Assembly (NCBI RefSeq): GCF_947507565.1
Contig: NC_089185.1
Coordinates: forward strand, 1,674,001-1,738,000
Source of the DNA: Oscarella lobularis
Taxonomy: Eukaryota > Porifera > Homoscleromorpha > Homosclerophorida > Oscarellidae
DNA length: 64,000 nucleotides
Reading direction: 5' to 3'
Notes under the pieces: model-generated
What the model saw: only the letters and a program-made list of their open reading frames with translations
What the model was told of the DNA's origin: nothing
The model's database searches: none
Program-made: the position numbers and the translations under genes
Shown here: positions 11,190-21,732 of the stretch, one piece after another
Numbering within the stretch: position 1 is the first letter of the stretch
How the letters are laid out: every line of letters begins with the position of its first letter

Positions 11190-11605
11190 TCTTATAATTT
11201 TTAACTTGTAACATGCACCATGCAACTTGAACCTTGCATCTCGTGATATGCACTTGGAACGTGACACTTGCAACTTGGAACATGCAACATGTAACTTGCA
11301 ACTTGCAACGTGCAACCTGTAACATGCGCTCGTAACTTGCAACTTGCAACTTGCAACTTGTAACTTGCAACTTGCAACTTCTAACTTGTAACCTGTAACA
11401 TGCACTTGTAACTTGCAACTTGCAACTTGCCACTTGTAACTTGTAATTGTAACTTGCAACTTGCAACTTGCAACTGGTGACATGCACTTGTAACTTGCAA
11501 CTTGCAACTTGCCACTTGTAACTTGTAATTGTAACTTGTAACCTGTAACATGCAACGTGCACATGCAACATGTAACTTGTAACTTGTTTATTGTAACTTG
11601 TACTT
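11190..11605. repeat. Minisatellite of CAAGTTG/CAAGTTA-type 7-bp units
   Basis: About 400 bp of tandem 7-bp units, written on the plus strand as ACTTGCA or ACTTGTA variants, interspersed with CATGCAAC steps. A longer higher-order period is visible: the block around 11400-11450 recurs around 11490-11540. It produces long spurious open frames on the minus strand (for example SCKLQVASCKLQV). It joins directly to the truncated 3' side of the Gypsy pol fragment. Confidence 0.95.
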
Positions 11606-12800
11606 TGCGTGACCCTTGTGGGCCACCGTAGGTCGAACTCCCTCGGCGGTTAGAATATGACCAAAATATCTCACTTGTTGCGCACCAAACGTGCACTTCG
11701 CTCCGTTGAGTTGCAGGCCATGCTGTTTACATCGCTCTAGCACCTGACGTAGTCGTTGATTATGTTCTTCCTCCGTCACTGCCCAGATCAGCACATCATC
11801 AATGTATGACTCGACGCCTTCCAAGCCATCTAATATGGTTCTCATTGCTCTGTGGAACACCTCCGGGCCAGAATTGAGTCCAAAAGGCAGTCTTGTAAAT
11901 CTGAATCGGCCATAAGGCGTAAGAAATGTTGTTAGTCGAGAACTTTCGTCGGACAACGGAATCTGCCAGAATCCTGAGCATGCGTCCAATGTCGAGAAGT
12001 ACTTCGCTCCTCGTAACTTCGCAAACAATTCATCTGTTGTAGGGAGCTGATACCTCTCCCTCGTTACCCATTTGTTCAGGTGAGTGAAATCAACACAAAT
12101 ACGTACTGCGCCAGATGGCTTCGGTGCGAGAACCATTGGACCTGACCCATTCCGTTGGCCCCGTTTCCTCTTTTATCACCCCAAGTGCTAACATTCGATC
12201 TAGTTCCTGCTTGACTTTGTCGTAATAGGGAAATGGGACTCTTCGAGGAGTTGCAACTGCATACGCTTGGGCCTCTTCTTTCAGGTGTATTGTGTAGAGG
12301 AATGACTTGAGAAGTCTAATTCCTCCAAAGATCTCGCGGAATGGGCTTACTACTGAGTTCATTTCAACTTTTTCATCAAATTTTCCAGCTCCTTCTAGCA
12401 CTGCGTCGTGTTTTGATGACGGTGATTTTATCAGGACAGCTGCCACTGAAATTAAGTCCATGTGTCGAGTTGCCCGCAATCCGAGTAAAGGTTCCTCGTC
12501 AAATGGCACCACTAGGAATCGAAGGTGCCTAGTTGTGCCGTTCATCAGCGTAACCTGGCAAATGCATTGTCCGTCTACCGGTATAGACTCCTTGGCACCG
12601 TACGTTATAATCCTTGCGTTTGACGCCAACAATTTAGGTTTATGCTGTAATCTGTTGTACACGGTTCTCGGCAATATACTGGCCTCCGCTCCCGTGTCAA
12701 CTTTGAACATAACCTCCGTCCCATTCTGGCCATAACCCGCCAGACATCTTCATTGCTCTCTGCATCTTTTATTGTACCCAGCTGATATATTGGCCCCTCG
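11606..12800 (-). mobile_element. Ty3/Gypsy retrotransposon pol fragment: protease and reverse transcriptase
   Basis: Reading on the minus strand, YQLGTIKDAES precedes the aspartic protease FKVDTGAEASILP (catalytic DTG, near 12700) and PLLGLRATRHMDLI. The RT entry follows: VPFPYYDKVKQELDRML, VIKEE, then after a frameshift near 12130 MVLAPKPSGAVRICVDF and YFSTLDACSGFWQIPL. Next come LPFGLNSGPEVFHRAM, the catalytic YIDDVLIW (near 11800) and VRYFGHILTAEGV. The fragment stops abruptly at about 11620 against the minisatellite. RNase H, integrase and LTRs are not seen. Frameshifts near 12720 and 12130 show it is dead. Its upstream end touches the Tigger transposase remnant near 12800-12830. Confidence 0.9.
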
Positions 12801-12991
12801 TGCGTCTTCTCTAATTTTGTCCCGTTCGTAAGAGCCTCATTCATTGCGGCTTAGTTCCGTCTTAACACCTCGTACGGCATTAAGCTGTGGTATTAGACGA
12901 GAGCCCTTGAATACCACAAATGGCTCCAATTTCTTGCCATCTGCTGTGGCAGACAACACAACGGTAAAATCTCATTTTGTCATGTCCCGTG

Positions 12992-13000
12992 GATCGAATA
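12992..13000. repeat. Target-site duplication, left copy (GATCGAATA)
   Basis: Nine bases identical to 13489-13497, flanking the MITE. Confidence 0.9.
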
Positions 13001-13488
13001 TAGTCTCGCGTGGCCAGACCTCTCCCCAGTGGTGTTAGTATTACCACTGGAGAGGGTCTGGGGAACTTCTTTGATCTTCTTGTGTGCCGCGCGTAGGAGT
13101 GACATGATGTCATCCAGATCGGGTGACAATCCAATAAGTAGCGGTTCCAATGCTGGCGGGCCTGCGATAATGGCAGCTGGTGAATCGTTGCGTGCAGATC
13201 GAACGAGCCCTACCCAGCTAACCCGCTGCGTCTTTCAGTGGCAAGCGAACGAATGCCGTAACTCTACAGTACAGTGTAATCTGGTGTAATCGCTTATTGG
13301 ATTGTCACAAAACCTGGGTGACATAGGGTGACGTCAAGGAGTTACCGTATATGGTCAACATTCCATATATGGTCCCCCCGGAATCCGGGGGAAGCGGCAC
13401 ACAAGAAGATCAAAGAAGTTCCCCAGACCCTTTCCCCTTGGTGAGAGTTAATATCACCACGGGGGAAGGGTCTGGCTACGCGAGACTA
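13001..13488. mobile_element. 488-bp MITE with long inverted ends and 9-bp target duplication
   Basis: The ends are inverted copies. The left starts TAGTCTCGCGTGGCCAGACC. The right, read inward, starts TAGTCTCGCGTAGCCAGACC. The similarity extends about 90 bp inward through GGTCTGGGGAACTTC and TTTGATCTTCTTGTGTGCCG. Each arm itself contains a small hairpin (CCACTGGAGAGG against CCTCTCCCCAGTGG). Directly outside, GATCGAATA is duplicated at 12992-13000 and 13489-13497. A 9-bp duplication is the hallmark of Mutator-type (MULE) transposition. The insertion cuts the Tigger transposase between the CIRS and TGHDKM codons; leaving it out makes that frame continuous. It encodes nothing recognisable. Confidence 0.9.
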
Positions 13489-13497
13489 GATCGAATA
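13489..13497. repeat. Target-site duplication, right copy (GATCGAATA)
   Basis: Nine bases identical to 12992-13000, flanking the MITE. Confidence 0.9.
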
Positions 13498-14483
13498 CAC
13501 ACCGACTTCTCACCTCGCCGTGCGACAGTAGTGCTACCAGGCATGTCTAGCCAGAGCGGTGTTTCGTCCATGTTTGCAATTGCCTAAAGCCGATATTTGT
13601 GACGTAGCCGTAGTTCACGCGTTTTGAGAATAAAACTCACCACCATTGGCACAAGCTCGCGAGGAAGCCGCTGACTGACGGTCGTTCGTCTGCGCTGCGA
13701 GAGATTTTGACGACGCAAAAAGTTGTCGAGTTATCCTCTGCTAGCGGAGAAGCTGCCTTCATCGCCGTCCGATGTAGCTAGCTCTAAAGCTTTAGCCTGA
13801 ATGCTACTGCGCCTAACTTGTTGATTGTCGTCTCTCAAGCCTTCTATCCATGCAAGCAACTGCTCTTCAACGTCCGGTAGCATCGCCTTACGACCACCGC
13901 CACAAAGCCGCTTTCGTTTTGGTGCCTGGGCTGCAAGGCTGTCTTTTATTTTCTTCCAGGTTCGCACTTGCTTGTCGTCAATTCCAAATGCCGAGCTGTC
14001 TCTTTCACGGTATGATCTTTTGAATATTCTACAACGCGATGCTTGAACGCAGTGTTGAAGGACCGTTTCTTTCCCGACGAAGACATGATGGCGTGGCTGG
14101 TGTTATTACGAAACAAATTCCAATAAAGAGTTGTTACTTATGAGAGGCTACGAATCACAAGAGGTCATTAATTAGGGGAGGCCCTTATTACTTTGACAAA
14201 GAACCAATCAAGGCTACTAATCAAGGAAGGCTATTATTCAAGGGGCGGCTTCTAATCGAGGAAATACGGTACCCATTCGCTTCATCCTAACACCTAGCGA
14301 TTACATTAAAGTTTTTTGCTGTGTCAGTGCCCCTTTAATGCAAGCCACATTCAAATTCCGCCCTTCAAAACATCCACTACTACTCCGCGCGCGATTCAGA
14401 CGACGACAACGACTACGGCGACCACATCACAAATGCTGAAATTATCGCTATTCAAAGCTATGGCGCGCCGTTTCTGCCAAAAT

Positions 14484-14524
14484 AAGTCATGAACCATAAA
14501 CCATGAACCATGAATCATGAACCC
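14484..14524. repeat. Simple repeat of CATGAACCATGAA units
   Basis: Short run of CATGAACCATAAACCATG-like units that ends the adjacent minus-strand HTH fragment. Confidence 0.8.
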
Positions 14525-14720
14525 CCATACATGGACTGTTCGCTCTGAGAACCTCAACATTGTTGCCATCTGCCTCACAGAGCATTGAATCTCGAGAAGA
14601 AACTGAAATTGATCAACCGAGATATTTAATGATGGCCGACCTCTTCGTCCAGAATTCTCTACACAAACCCAAATCAGTTTCGAGCTCTCCTCTGCGTACG
14701 TGCACAAACGCAGAATTCTG
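14524..14720 (-). pseudogene. HTH fragment of an integrase-type transposon protein
   Basis: The minus-strand frame has NSGRRGRPSLNISVDQFQFLL followed by MATMLRFSERTVHVWG. This resembles the GRPxxxIxxxQLxFLxxxxF...IAxMLGxSxRTLxR helix-turn-helix that precedes the integrase core in a family of animal transposon proteins. It breaks off in the CATGAACC simple repeat. Only about 60 residues support the call. Confidence 0.4.
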
Positions 14721-14891
14721 CCTTGTCTTCAACAGCATCAATTTCGCGGCGAATCGCAAGGCGTAACCGCTGCAGAACGGAAACAAGTCCATCTCATATA
14801 ACTGGAACAGACATTGGCCGGAGAAGCCCCTAGGTAAGTTCACTAAAAAATGCCTGCTATTAAAGTACGAGTTAGTACAAAATTTTTGTAG

Positions 14892-15770
14892 CTTATGTAC
14901 CTGGCCATTCGGCGGAACATAGGAGATTTTGCGAAAATGCGTAGAGACGTTTTAGCTGGATTATTGCACCTGACGCAAGTGAAGGCAGACTGCAATGAGG
15001 ACGACGAAAATGATGGTAAAGTTTTTTGCGTTGCAGCATAATTTCGTAAGAATAACTGGTCTTTAGGTATTAGAGATCTTGACGACACAGACAACTGCTT
15101 CTTTTGCCCCGAGTCGGTTGATGAACAGATCCGCTATTGTCCCGAGGGAGGGTACTCCTAGTGCAAGTGGAGGGCAGACTAGGCAGCAGGATCGATCATA
15201 TAGTTAACTGCAAAGAAGACAGTGCAAAGCTTCCACATGCTTTTTTCATGAGCTAAAAGGTTTATCTGATTATTACTTTCCTTGTCTAAATAAATTGCTC
15301 TTTCGAATGAACGCTTGCTGAGGAGATGTGAAGAAGGCAATACTCAGAATATAGTGAGTGGGGCTGATGAATATAACATAGTTATGAAAGGATTTTTGCA
15401 GAACGAGTCCTTTCATTCAACGTTCTGGACACTGGCACCAAAAGAAAAGTACCGTCACCGCAAGCTTATCAGAATTGCTGCTAAGCTTGCAGCATCAGTA
15501 TTCAATCATGGGGCAAAGCTTTCTTCCGGCTAAAGCAGCTGGCAAAATTTACCCCAAGAAAGCACTCCGCTGGCATATGTAAATCATTTGACATGAAGCG
15601 TTAATTCCAGAAAACGTTGAAGCGAACTGAGTCTTCGAAAAGAAGGAGAGTGATGACGAAAAAGGCAAAAAAAGCGCCACAAGACAGCAGGAATTGCAAC
15701 AAGGAGAAACATACAGAGCGCGTGGATTTGGCGGAAGAAGATTGTGAGGTACCAAGGAGAAGGGACACTC
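14892..15770 (+). pseudogene. Mutator-like (MULE) transposase, C-terminal part, copy 1
   Basis: Exons 14892-15015 and 15067 onward join in phase (acceptor TTTTTGTAG before the first, a GTAAAG...TTTAG intron between). They read YLAIRRNIGDFAKMRRDVLAG, then CPEGGYS, a TAG where the family has Trp, and CKWRAD followed by another TAG. Further on, LRRCEEGNTQN and, after a 48-bp GT...AG intron (about 15355-15402), NESFHSTFWTLAPKEKYRH. A basic tail follows (KRTESSKRRRVMTKKAKK). The order LAIRxNxG / CPxGxxSWCxW / CxxGxTQNxNESF is that of the Mutator-like transposase domain family (PF20700) common in sponges and cnidarians. The catalytic N-terminal half is absent. The two TAG codons make this a pseudogene. 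Confidence 0.75.
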
Positions 15771-15930
15771 AGAGAGGCAGAAAACGAAGCAGAGGAAGAC
15801 GAAATCAAACAGGATCAACAGTGAAAGAACCTAGGAAAAAAAGAACAAGAATGGTAGAAGAGGAGAGCCTTTTTGAATATACTTCCCAGACGGTTCTTCT
15901 TCTTTGGAGGCTCCGCTTCTGTTTCAGTGG

Positions 15931-16078
15931 TCAAACCTCGATGAAAACGAGGCCACTCCCGAGACATTTTCACGTTGAAAACATACACATCAAGAAATGG
16001 AACGGGATTCTGGGACCGGTACATTGCTTATCTGTTGGTCGACAAGAGCGACGCCGCGGTGAAAAATAAGACTAAGGG
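15931..16078. repeat. Direct repeat about 148 bp, copy 1 of 2
   Basis: Nearly identical to 16264-16411. Shared stretches include CGAGGCCACTCCCGAGACATTTT, GAAAACATACACATCAA and TGCTTATCTGTTGGTCGACAAG against TGCTTATCAGTTGGTCGACAAG. One frame of copy 2 is open (WDQYIAYQLVDKIATAVKNK), suggesting it derives from an exon, but I do not recognise the protein. Confidence 0.8.
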
Positions 16079-16263
16079 ACGCATGGATGGCTTGTTAACG
16101 TCGGGCGCGCAATCTTTTATTGAAGATCCATGGTAAATTATGTTATCATGTAAGTTCACTGTGAATATGAATATTCCTGGTGTGCTACCATTGATATTTT
16201 CTGTGAATATCTATGGTGAAGTATGTACACATACGTGTTCACTGTGAATATGAAGATAGCTAT

Positions 16264-16411
16264 CAACCTCAATGAAAACGAGGCCACTCCCGAGACATTT
16301 TCCCGTTGAAAACATACACATCAACAAATGGAACAAGATTCTGGGACCAGTACATTGCTTATCAGTTGGTCGACAAGATCGCCACCGCGGTAAAAAATAA
16401 GACTAAGGGCG
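16264..16411. repeat. Direct repeat about 148 bp, copy 2 of 2
   Basis: Second copy, about 330 bp from the first. The spacer contains repeated TTCACTGTGAATATGAA units, which may mark the duplication mechanism. Copy 2 keeps the longer open frame (16306-16494), copy 1 has lost it. Confidence 0.8.
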
Positions 16412-17167
16412 GCCTCTTTGGAATGGTAACAACGATGCTCACCATATGCACTGGAGTCGTTGAACTCCCTTCGAACAATGAAGCTGGCGTATAGACACCA
16501 TAGCTCAAAGAAATCGTCTTCCTCAATTAGGCTTGCATTAGTGACGACCCGAGAGCCTGCAGGAAGAACGAACAAACAATTAGTACAATTAGTATCTGCA
16601 TGCCACTCTAAGGCGTGTTTATGCGTGATCTTTTGTCTTACTCCCAGTCGGCAAGGACCTTTCATGTATGAATTGCGCTTCAAGCCGTTACGGAAATATC
16701 GTGTCTTTCGGTCGCGATGTCTATTTACCTACAGACGCAGTCGATTCGGTAACGAGCATGCAGGCGCTGATCGCTGCGATGACAACGGTGACCGACGTGC
16801 AGGTAAAGACCATTTAGGTGCAATTCTGAATGAGCAGTTGCAAAATCGTGGAGCGCCGGAGAAACTGTTTTTGATAGAAGCGCACGCACAAGAGCGACTG
16901 AATGTCACCTGTCATGTCTGAAAATACGTGTTAAGAATGACGAGCAACAGCGTTTGTAAGCTATGATAAAAATAGGATGGAGTCAAATCTCTTGAATTTT
17001 CACGCTATAGCCGGCTCTCTATCCCAAAGAAAGGCATCCGCGCGATTGTGGAAATCCTGACTACTGTAGTTCACGGTGAACTGTCCGGAGCATATAGTGA
17101 TCATCGTAGCGAACGAAGAACTACAGTCGTATTGTATTCCAGCACCATATGCACCGGACCTATCTTC

Positions 17168-17338
17168 TTATTCACAGTGAACAGACAAGAAAACAGCTCG
17201 AAGTTTCGCTTCCGCCGCCTTGTCGTTGCCCGTCAAGTCGTTAGCGACGAAATACGCATCGACGCGCTTCAAATACGAGTCCCATGAACTCGACGCGATG
17301 TCGTACGGCTCGATGTTGCCGATGAGTGCATGTGCCAT
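17168..17338 (-). CDS. Gypsy-type gag start, truncated
   Basis: A 56-codon frame from the ATG at 17338 reads MAHALIGNIEPYDIASSSWD, YLKRVDAYFVANDLTG and KAAEAKLRAVFLSV. This matches the start of Gypsy gag proteins (typically FDPxxxxWxxYxxRLxxYFxANxI followed by LLSxxG). Upstream of the ATG the leader has TGGCGCAGAGGGCAGGATTC, a good tRNA-primer-binding-site candidate, directly after an LTR-like end (ATAACA, 17372). The frame stops right after FLSV, where the gag would normally continue, so the element is truncated. Confidence 0.6.
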   Translation of the reverse strand: MAHALIGNIEPYDIASSSWDSYLKRVDAYFVANDLTGNDKAAEAKLRAVFLSVHCE

Positions 17339-17371
17339 GCTCCTTTAGAATCCTGCCCTCTGCGCCAATAT

Positions 17372-17485
17372 TGTTATGTCCTTAGTGTATTACCAACTGA
17401 TTAACTATGTCCTAAGCTATCCCATATAACCTAGCCTACAGACAAGACACACCCTTAACTCTCTAGAGGTCCGGATATACCACAG
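17372..17485 (-). mobile_element. Possible 5' LTR remnant of the gag fragment
   Basis: The sequence ends (minus strand) in AAGGACATAACA, immediately before the candidate primer-binding site. Its other border may be near TGTGGTATATCC (about 17483), giving a TG...CA unit of about 112 bp, but no second LTR is available to prove this. Confidence 0.3.
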
Positions 17486-18994
17486 TTAGGCGAGAGAAAA
17501 AGAGGGAGTGGCTGAGAACGATGAGACATTAGGATATTAAGACTTTGTCGTATGATCGCGTACGCGTAGGATCTTGTCACTTTATAATAGATAGCGCGGA
17601 GTTGTTCGGAAAGAGCGCAGGCTCTATTCCTAGACAACTCCTGGACGGCATCGTAGTACGACGCCTGTGCCTCGCAATGCTCGCGGCATATTCGCAACAG
17701 TTCCATGCCAGAATTATGGAACAGGTCGTCAATTCGGCGACGCGTGGCATCTGTAATACTCGGAAGCATTACATTCGACTGCCTTCGCAACGCCTCCGGT
17801 ATTTGATTGTACCGCTCGAGTACATCGTACTGATTGACGCCGCGTTTCGCCGCCGTGTACTTTGCCGTTCCAACCTTGAATTCATTTAACAACCGTAACT
17901 GCCTGTACCTGCGCGTCCACTTTTGAGGCAACGCTCAATGTCGTCGAAACGACCGGTACGCTCGCACCTGAAGCGGTCGTCGTTGTGGGTCGTCATTGGC
18001 AGCACGTTCGTCGTCAGTGGAGGCATTTGTGCTTCCGCTGTCGTACTCTGTACCATTAACATTTCTGTTGATCGTACGTTCGATCCCGACGCCGTATCGA
18101 CGGGTATTGTCGTCGTTGTCGTCGTCGTCGTCTAGCTTCCTTCATTCTTTCTCTTTTCCCCCAGATAGATATAGGTCTTTCCATAGTTTCAATTGCTCTT
18201 CTTGTACTCCCAGAAATTCTTCTATACGACGATTAAAGTTTCTGCCGTCGGCCAGTTGCATCGCCCTTCCTGTTGGCTGCGGTGAAATGAGGCCGCGTAT
18301 AAACTCGTCGTTCGAATCGCGATCGGCGATATCGAACCATTCGGAATTGACGCCTTTCGGCGCCGATTTATTCGCGTCGACGATTTTGATTCACGAGGAC
18401 GTATCGGCGGAAGGTTTCTGCGGCAGCGTAATATCTGCCTCGTCGTCGTTTTCTCTCATCCGTGACTCGGGAGAGGAGATAAGATGTCTCTCACATGCGG
18501 CAATGGCAGGGTCCCATTCGGTGCCCGAGACAAGATTGCAGTTTCGAGACTTTTTTCATAATCGCTCTTTCGATTCGGCGGGACACTTCCCTGTCGTGAC
18601 AGGAGCGGGATCGTAAACGGCTGTACGAGGGTGCCGCCGTCGATTTTCGACCCTGTAGATAGGCACGCTGCTCTCGGGCAAGCTGTACCTGCGCTTCGTG
18701 ACGTCGAGCGAGCTCTTCGACTGTCACGCGCCGCTTCCCTGGGCCCATATTTTTCAACGTAGTCGCTGTTGCTCCAAACGTTCGTCGTTATCGGACATGA
18801 TTACAGTTGCTTTCGCTTCGGCTGTCCCGACTAAGGGTGGTGGCATCTGCCTCGTCATCGTGACTCTCCACGTGCCCTTTCGGGCTCTTGGGCGTCGACG
18901 TGCGTGGCGACGCTTCTGTTGTAGCCATCTCGTCTTCTTCTTGTTCTTCTTCTTCGTAGCGAATTACGCTGATGATTCTCTCGCCCACTACCAT
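17455..18994 (-). CDS. Unrecognised coding-like region, several frames
   Basis: The minus strand has three adjacent blocks with protein-like composition: 18994-18788 (acidic, EEEEQEEDEM, then Ser/Thr/Pro-rich), 18757-18140 (KRRVTVEELARRHEAQVQLA, then PSADTSSWIKIVDANKSAPK and FNRRIEEFLGVQEEQLKLW) and 17931-17455 (KWTRRYRQLRLLNEFKVG, DLFHNSGMELLRICREHCEA). They lie in different frames and are separated by stops, so this is either a multi-exon gene I cannot thread or a decayed retroelement gag. The predicted segments are helical and charged. No family is recognised. The region contains a GTC/GTT simple repeat at 18095-18133. Confidence 0.3.
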
Positions 18995-18999
18995 TCGAA

Positions 19000-21450
19000 C
19001 ACTCGCTGCAATCTTTCTCGCTGTGGGATCGCAATATCTCAGTGGGCAGACCGGTTTCGGATCGTTGTGATCCTTCGTCAGTGCCGAGATTTACGATTGG
19101 TTCCCTCTGCGAGAACAGGGCGAGTGCCCGAATGGCTGCGGACGAGTCACTTGTATATTGTGGCTCGAGGGTGGGGCGAGCAATTGCATCATATCCACAT
19201 ATGTCAGTGACATATTTTGCAATCCTTTGAAGACGTCATCTAATCATTTTGTATTCTATAACAATAGAACACTTCGCGCGTAATGTCTTTTAACGTAGTA
19301 CTGTCTTGCTACGTCACAGACAATGCGTATGTTAGCGCGCGTCGATGACTGACTTTGGGACGGCGTTTTATCGCGTATTTCGCGCGAATTTCGTCCCGAA
19401 TTGCTTCGAACTCGTCGCGAATTCTTTTTTCGAAGGTTTTTCGAAGTCACTTTCTAACAGACCAGTTTGGTAATCTACCCATCGGTTCCATTCTCGCTAA
19501 TACTCCAAAAATACGTCTTCAGCCACTGTTAATGGTTTGTTACAGTATCATGCTCATTTAAATGACCTACCTTCAGTCTCTCGATTTCTGTTGATTTGTA
19601 GCTCTGGCTATCTTATTTAGAGCCGCATTGATGCCGTGCATTAGGGCAATCGAATGCTCGATCAAACATTTCACAAAATCTTGCTGTCTCTGAACTGCCC
19701 TGAATGCTATATATCCTCAAGCCCTTTGCCACAGAGGCACTCAACGTTTGCATCATAGAATCATTGACTAGCTGAATACCCGTCTTCAACTGGATGTTGC
19801 GTAGAGGGTATATATTTTGACTAAAGTTTGTATCTCCTGGCATTATAGGCGACGGAAATAGGCAGTGGTTGTGGGATTTAGCTGGGGATTTCAGTTTAAA
19901 CTACAAAAGCTGTTTCGTTACTTTCAGCTAGGATGCAAATGGTTTCGTGTGTTCTGGCGCAAAAACAGGCGACGTAAAACCGTCCATGAGAGAAACAGTT
20001 AGAAGCGAGGTTCAGATCGACTGTTTCAAGTGTTTGGCCTTAAGATTTATTGATTGTCATTGCAAAACATGTTAGTACATGAAATTTAGACGTTTGAATG
20101 ATATTGTAGTGTCTAAAGGTTATGGAAGAATTAAAACAGGAAAACGTGTTCAATTTCGTATCGGTCGACTGATATAGTAGCTGTCGAACTATTAGTTTGG
20201 CACCATTGCGTAGGTCAAGGTTTCTAAGAGCGTTATAGGGGCACCACTTTTTAAAGTTAGGACTAAAGGTGGTAGTCCGGTTGGATTAAGAGAATTAAGG
20301 AATTCAGTTTCGACTGTTATATTAATGGATTATGTAGTGTCATCCTTGAGTTGGAATGAGTTTGAGAAGGTTGTCATTTATGAGGTAAACGGATTTGTTG
20401 GTGGGAGCAAGAATGGCTCATCTTAAAAAGCAATGAGTGTCTGAGTAATTCTGGGCGAAAGAAGGAAAGACTTGGTGCTAAGCCAGCGTAGTAAAACATT
20501 ATTAAAAACACTGACGTCAACTTCTAACGCACGGGTCGTCACGTGCAATCATACGCGGCCCACCCACAGCCATCGCTATCATTTTAAAACACTCCTCAGC
20601 GCGCCAAAATGTCGCAGAAATGATTGTCCCTGCGCTTATACAAGCTTCCTCGTGCTGTTTTAAAATGATACTGTTCTGCTATGAATGTTCGTACTGGAGC
20701 TATCATTCTAAAAGATCTGTCTTTTTAGGGCAACAAAAAGCACAGTTGTGATTCGTCGTTCATTTACAGGACAACATATTATTTATGTTTGTATTTAAGA
20801 GCACAATCAAGTACATTTTTCAAAAAAACGTCGTTATGAAATATCTTTCATTTCACTTACATTCTCAACGTAGCAAACTCAATAATAAAAATGCGGAAGG
20901 TTTCTCCTAATTCTCTGCATGTTGTGATAAAGAAAACGCGAATGAAATAACACAACGCAACGCATAAAACACATTTCGCGTAAAAGCAATAATTTAGTTT
21001 GTCTTTTTCACTATTTGCAATAAGCACAAGGGTTATGTGGTACCTAATTCTGGGTTTTCTTTCGAGAGGTTCTTCCAAGTGTAATTCTTTAGTAATCACT
21101 TTGTCTTTCATCAAGGAGCTGATCGAGTTTGCGTTTGAGTTTTTTCATTTTGTCTTTAGCATTCTCTATGTCAACGTAGATGCACCAGCCGAGGTCGTAG
21201 GGTTTCTTGCAAAGACCACAGCACGACGATAACTATGAGATGTGGTGCCGACAGGACGGCCGCTCTCAACGGCGGCGGAACGAATTTTTGTTGGGGGGCC
21301 AAAATTTTTTTGACCACGCCCACTCAAGACTGTATTTCCGGCGTTTTCGGCATTTCAGCTTGAACAAGAAACATGTTTCTTCTTAGCGATTGATCTTTAC
21401 GATTCTTTGTCCAAAGTAGATCTAGACAACCTATTCCACCACAGTGGCCA
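19000..21450. other. Long region without a recognisable gene
   Basis: No convincing open frame or exon chain. One structural feature stands out, the 15-bp inverted repeat at 20577-20670 listed separately. Confidence 0.4.
20577..20670. repeat. Short element bounded by a perfect 15-bp inverted repeat
   Basis: TATCATTTTAAAACA (20577-20591) is the exact reverse complement of TGTTTTAAAATGATA (20656-20670). The total is 94 bp. It may be a small MITE or a transcribed hairpin. No target duplication is evident. Confidence 0.7.
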
Positions 21451-21452
21451 AT

Positions 21453-21677
21453 AATTAATTTTGTAATAGATATTCAACTATTAATTGTCAAAAGCCCGTT
21501 TGTTAGATCAAGCGTCTTATCTTCTCAAAATAAAAACTGTTCGTTAGGGAGGGCCATTAATCCTGTAACCAACAAAATTATTATTGCTGTTTTTAATGTT
21601 GGCTGATAAACTCCATAGATAACCAGGACCAACACTGCTAGACTTAGAAATAATTCTGGATAAAAAGCTTCATACAT
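21453..21677 (-). pseudogene. nad2: 5' part of mitochondrial NADH dehydrogenase subunit 2 (nad2) in NUMT
   Basis: From the ATG at 21677 the minus strand reads MYEAFYPELFLSLAVLVLVI, then YGVYQPTLKTAIIILLVTG and NGLLTINSW. This is the hydrophobic N-terminus of ND2 (family feature: PELFL...LVLLIYG). Two TGA codons fall where Trp fits (LFW and NSW), so a mitochondrial code applies and the nuclear copy cannot be translated. The frame breaks at about 21453, where unrelated sequence begins. Confidence 0.8.
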
Positions 21678-21732
21678 TTCTTTATTGTCTTTAAACTCAA
21701 CACTCCTAAAATTATTACAGGAGTGGGGTTAA

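Larger units (their letters stand above)
12810..14271 (-). mobile_element. Tigger/pogo DNA transposon remnant, interrupted by a MITE
   Basis: The terminus near 14271 reads inward TACCGTATTTCCTCGATTAG, typical of pogo-like elements of marine invertebrates. A start at 14086 opens MSSSGKKRSFNTAFKHRVVE and KDHTVKETA. After a frameshift come VRTWKKIKDSL, KRLCGGGRKAMLPDVEE and LLAWIEGLR (CENP-B-type HTH), a TAA stop, then LDNFLRRQNLSQRRRTTVSQ. The DDE_1 core starts with ANMDETPLWLDMPGSTTV (first catalytic Asp) and continues on the far side of the inserted MITE (13001-13488) as STGHDKM, LEPFVVFKG and NEALTNG. It ends against the Gypsy fragment, so the second and third catalytic residues are missing. 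At least one stop and several frameshifts make it inactive. Confidence 0.85.

Noticed and set aside
11190-11605. CRISPR-like array
   Set aside because: Units are contiguous 7-mers without unique spacers, and the genome is eukaryotic.
11101-11696. Long minus-strand open frames rich in CKLQVAS
   Set aside because: They translate the 7-bp minisatellite and have no independent support.
17996-18616. 206-codon plus-strand ORF
   Set aside because: Ser/Phe/Ile-rich shadow of the charged minus-strand frames in the same interval; no motif.
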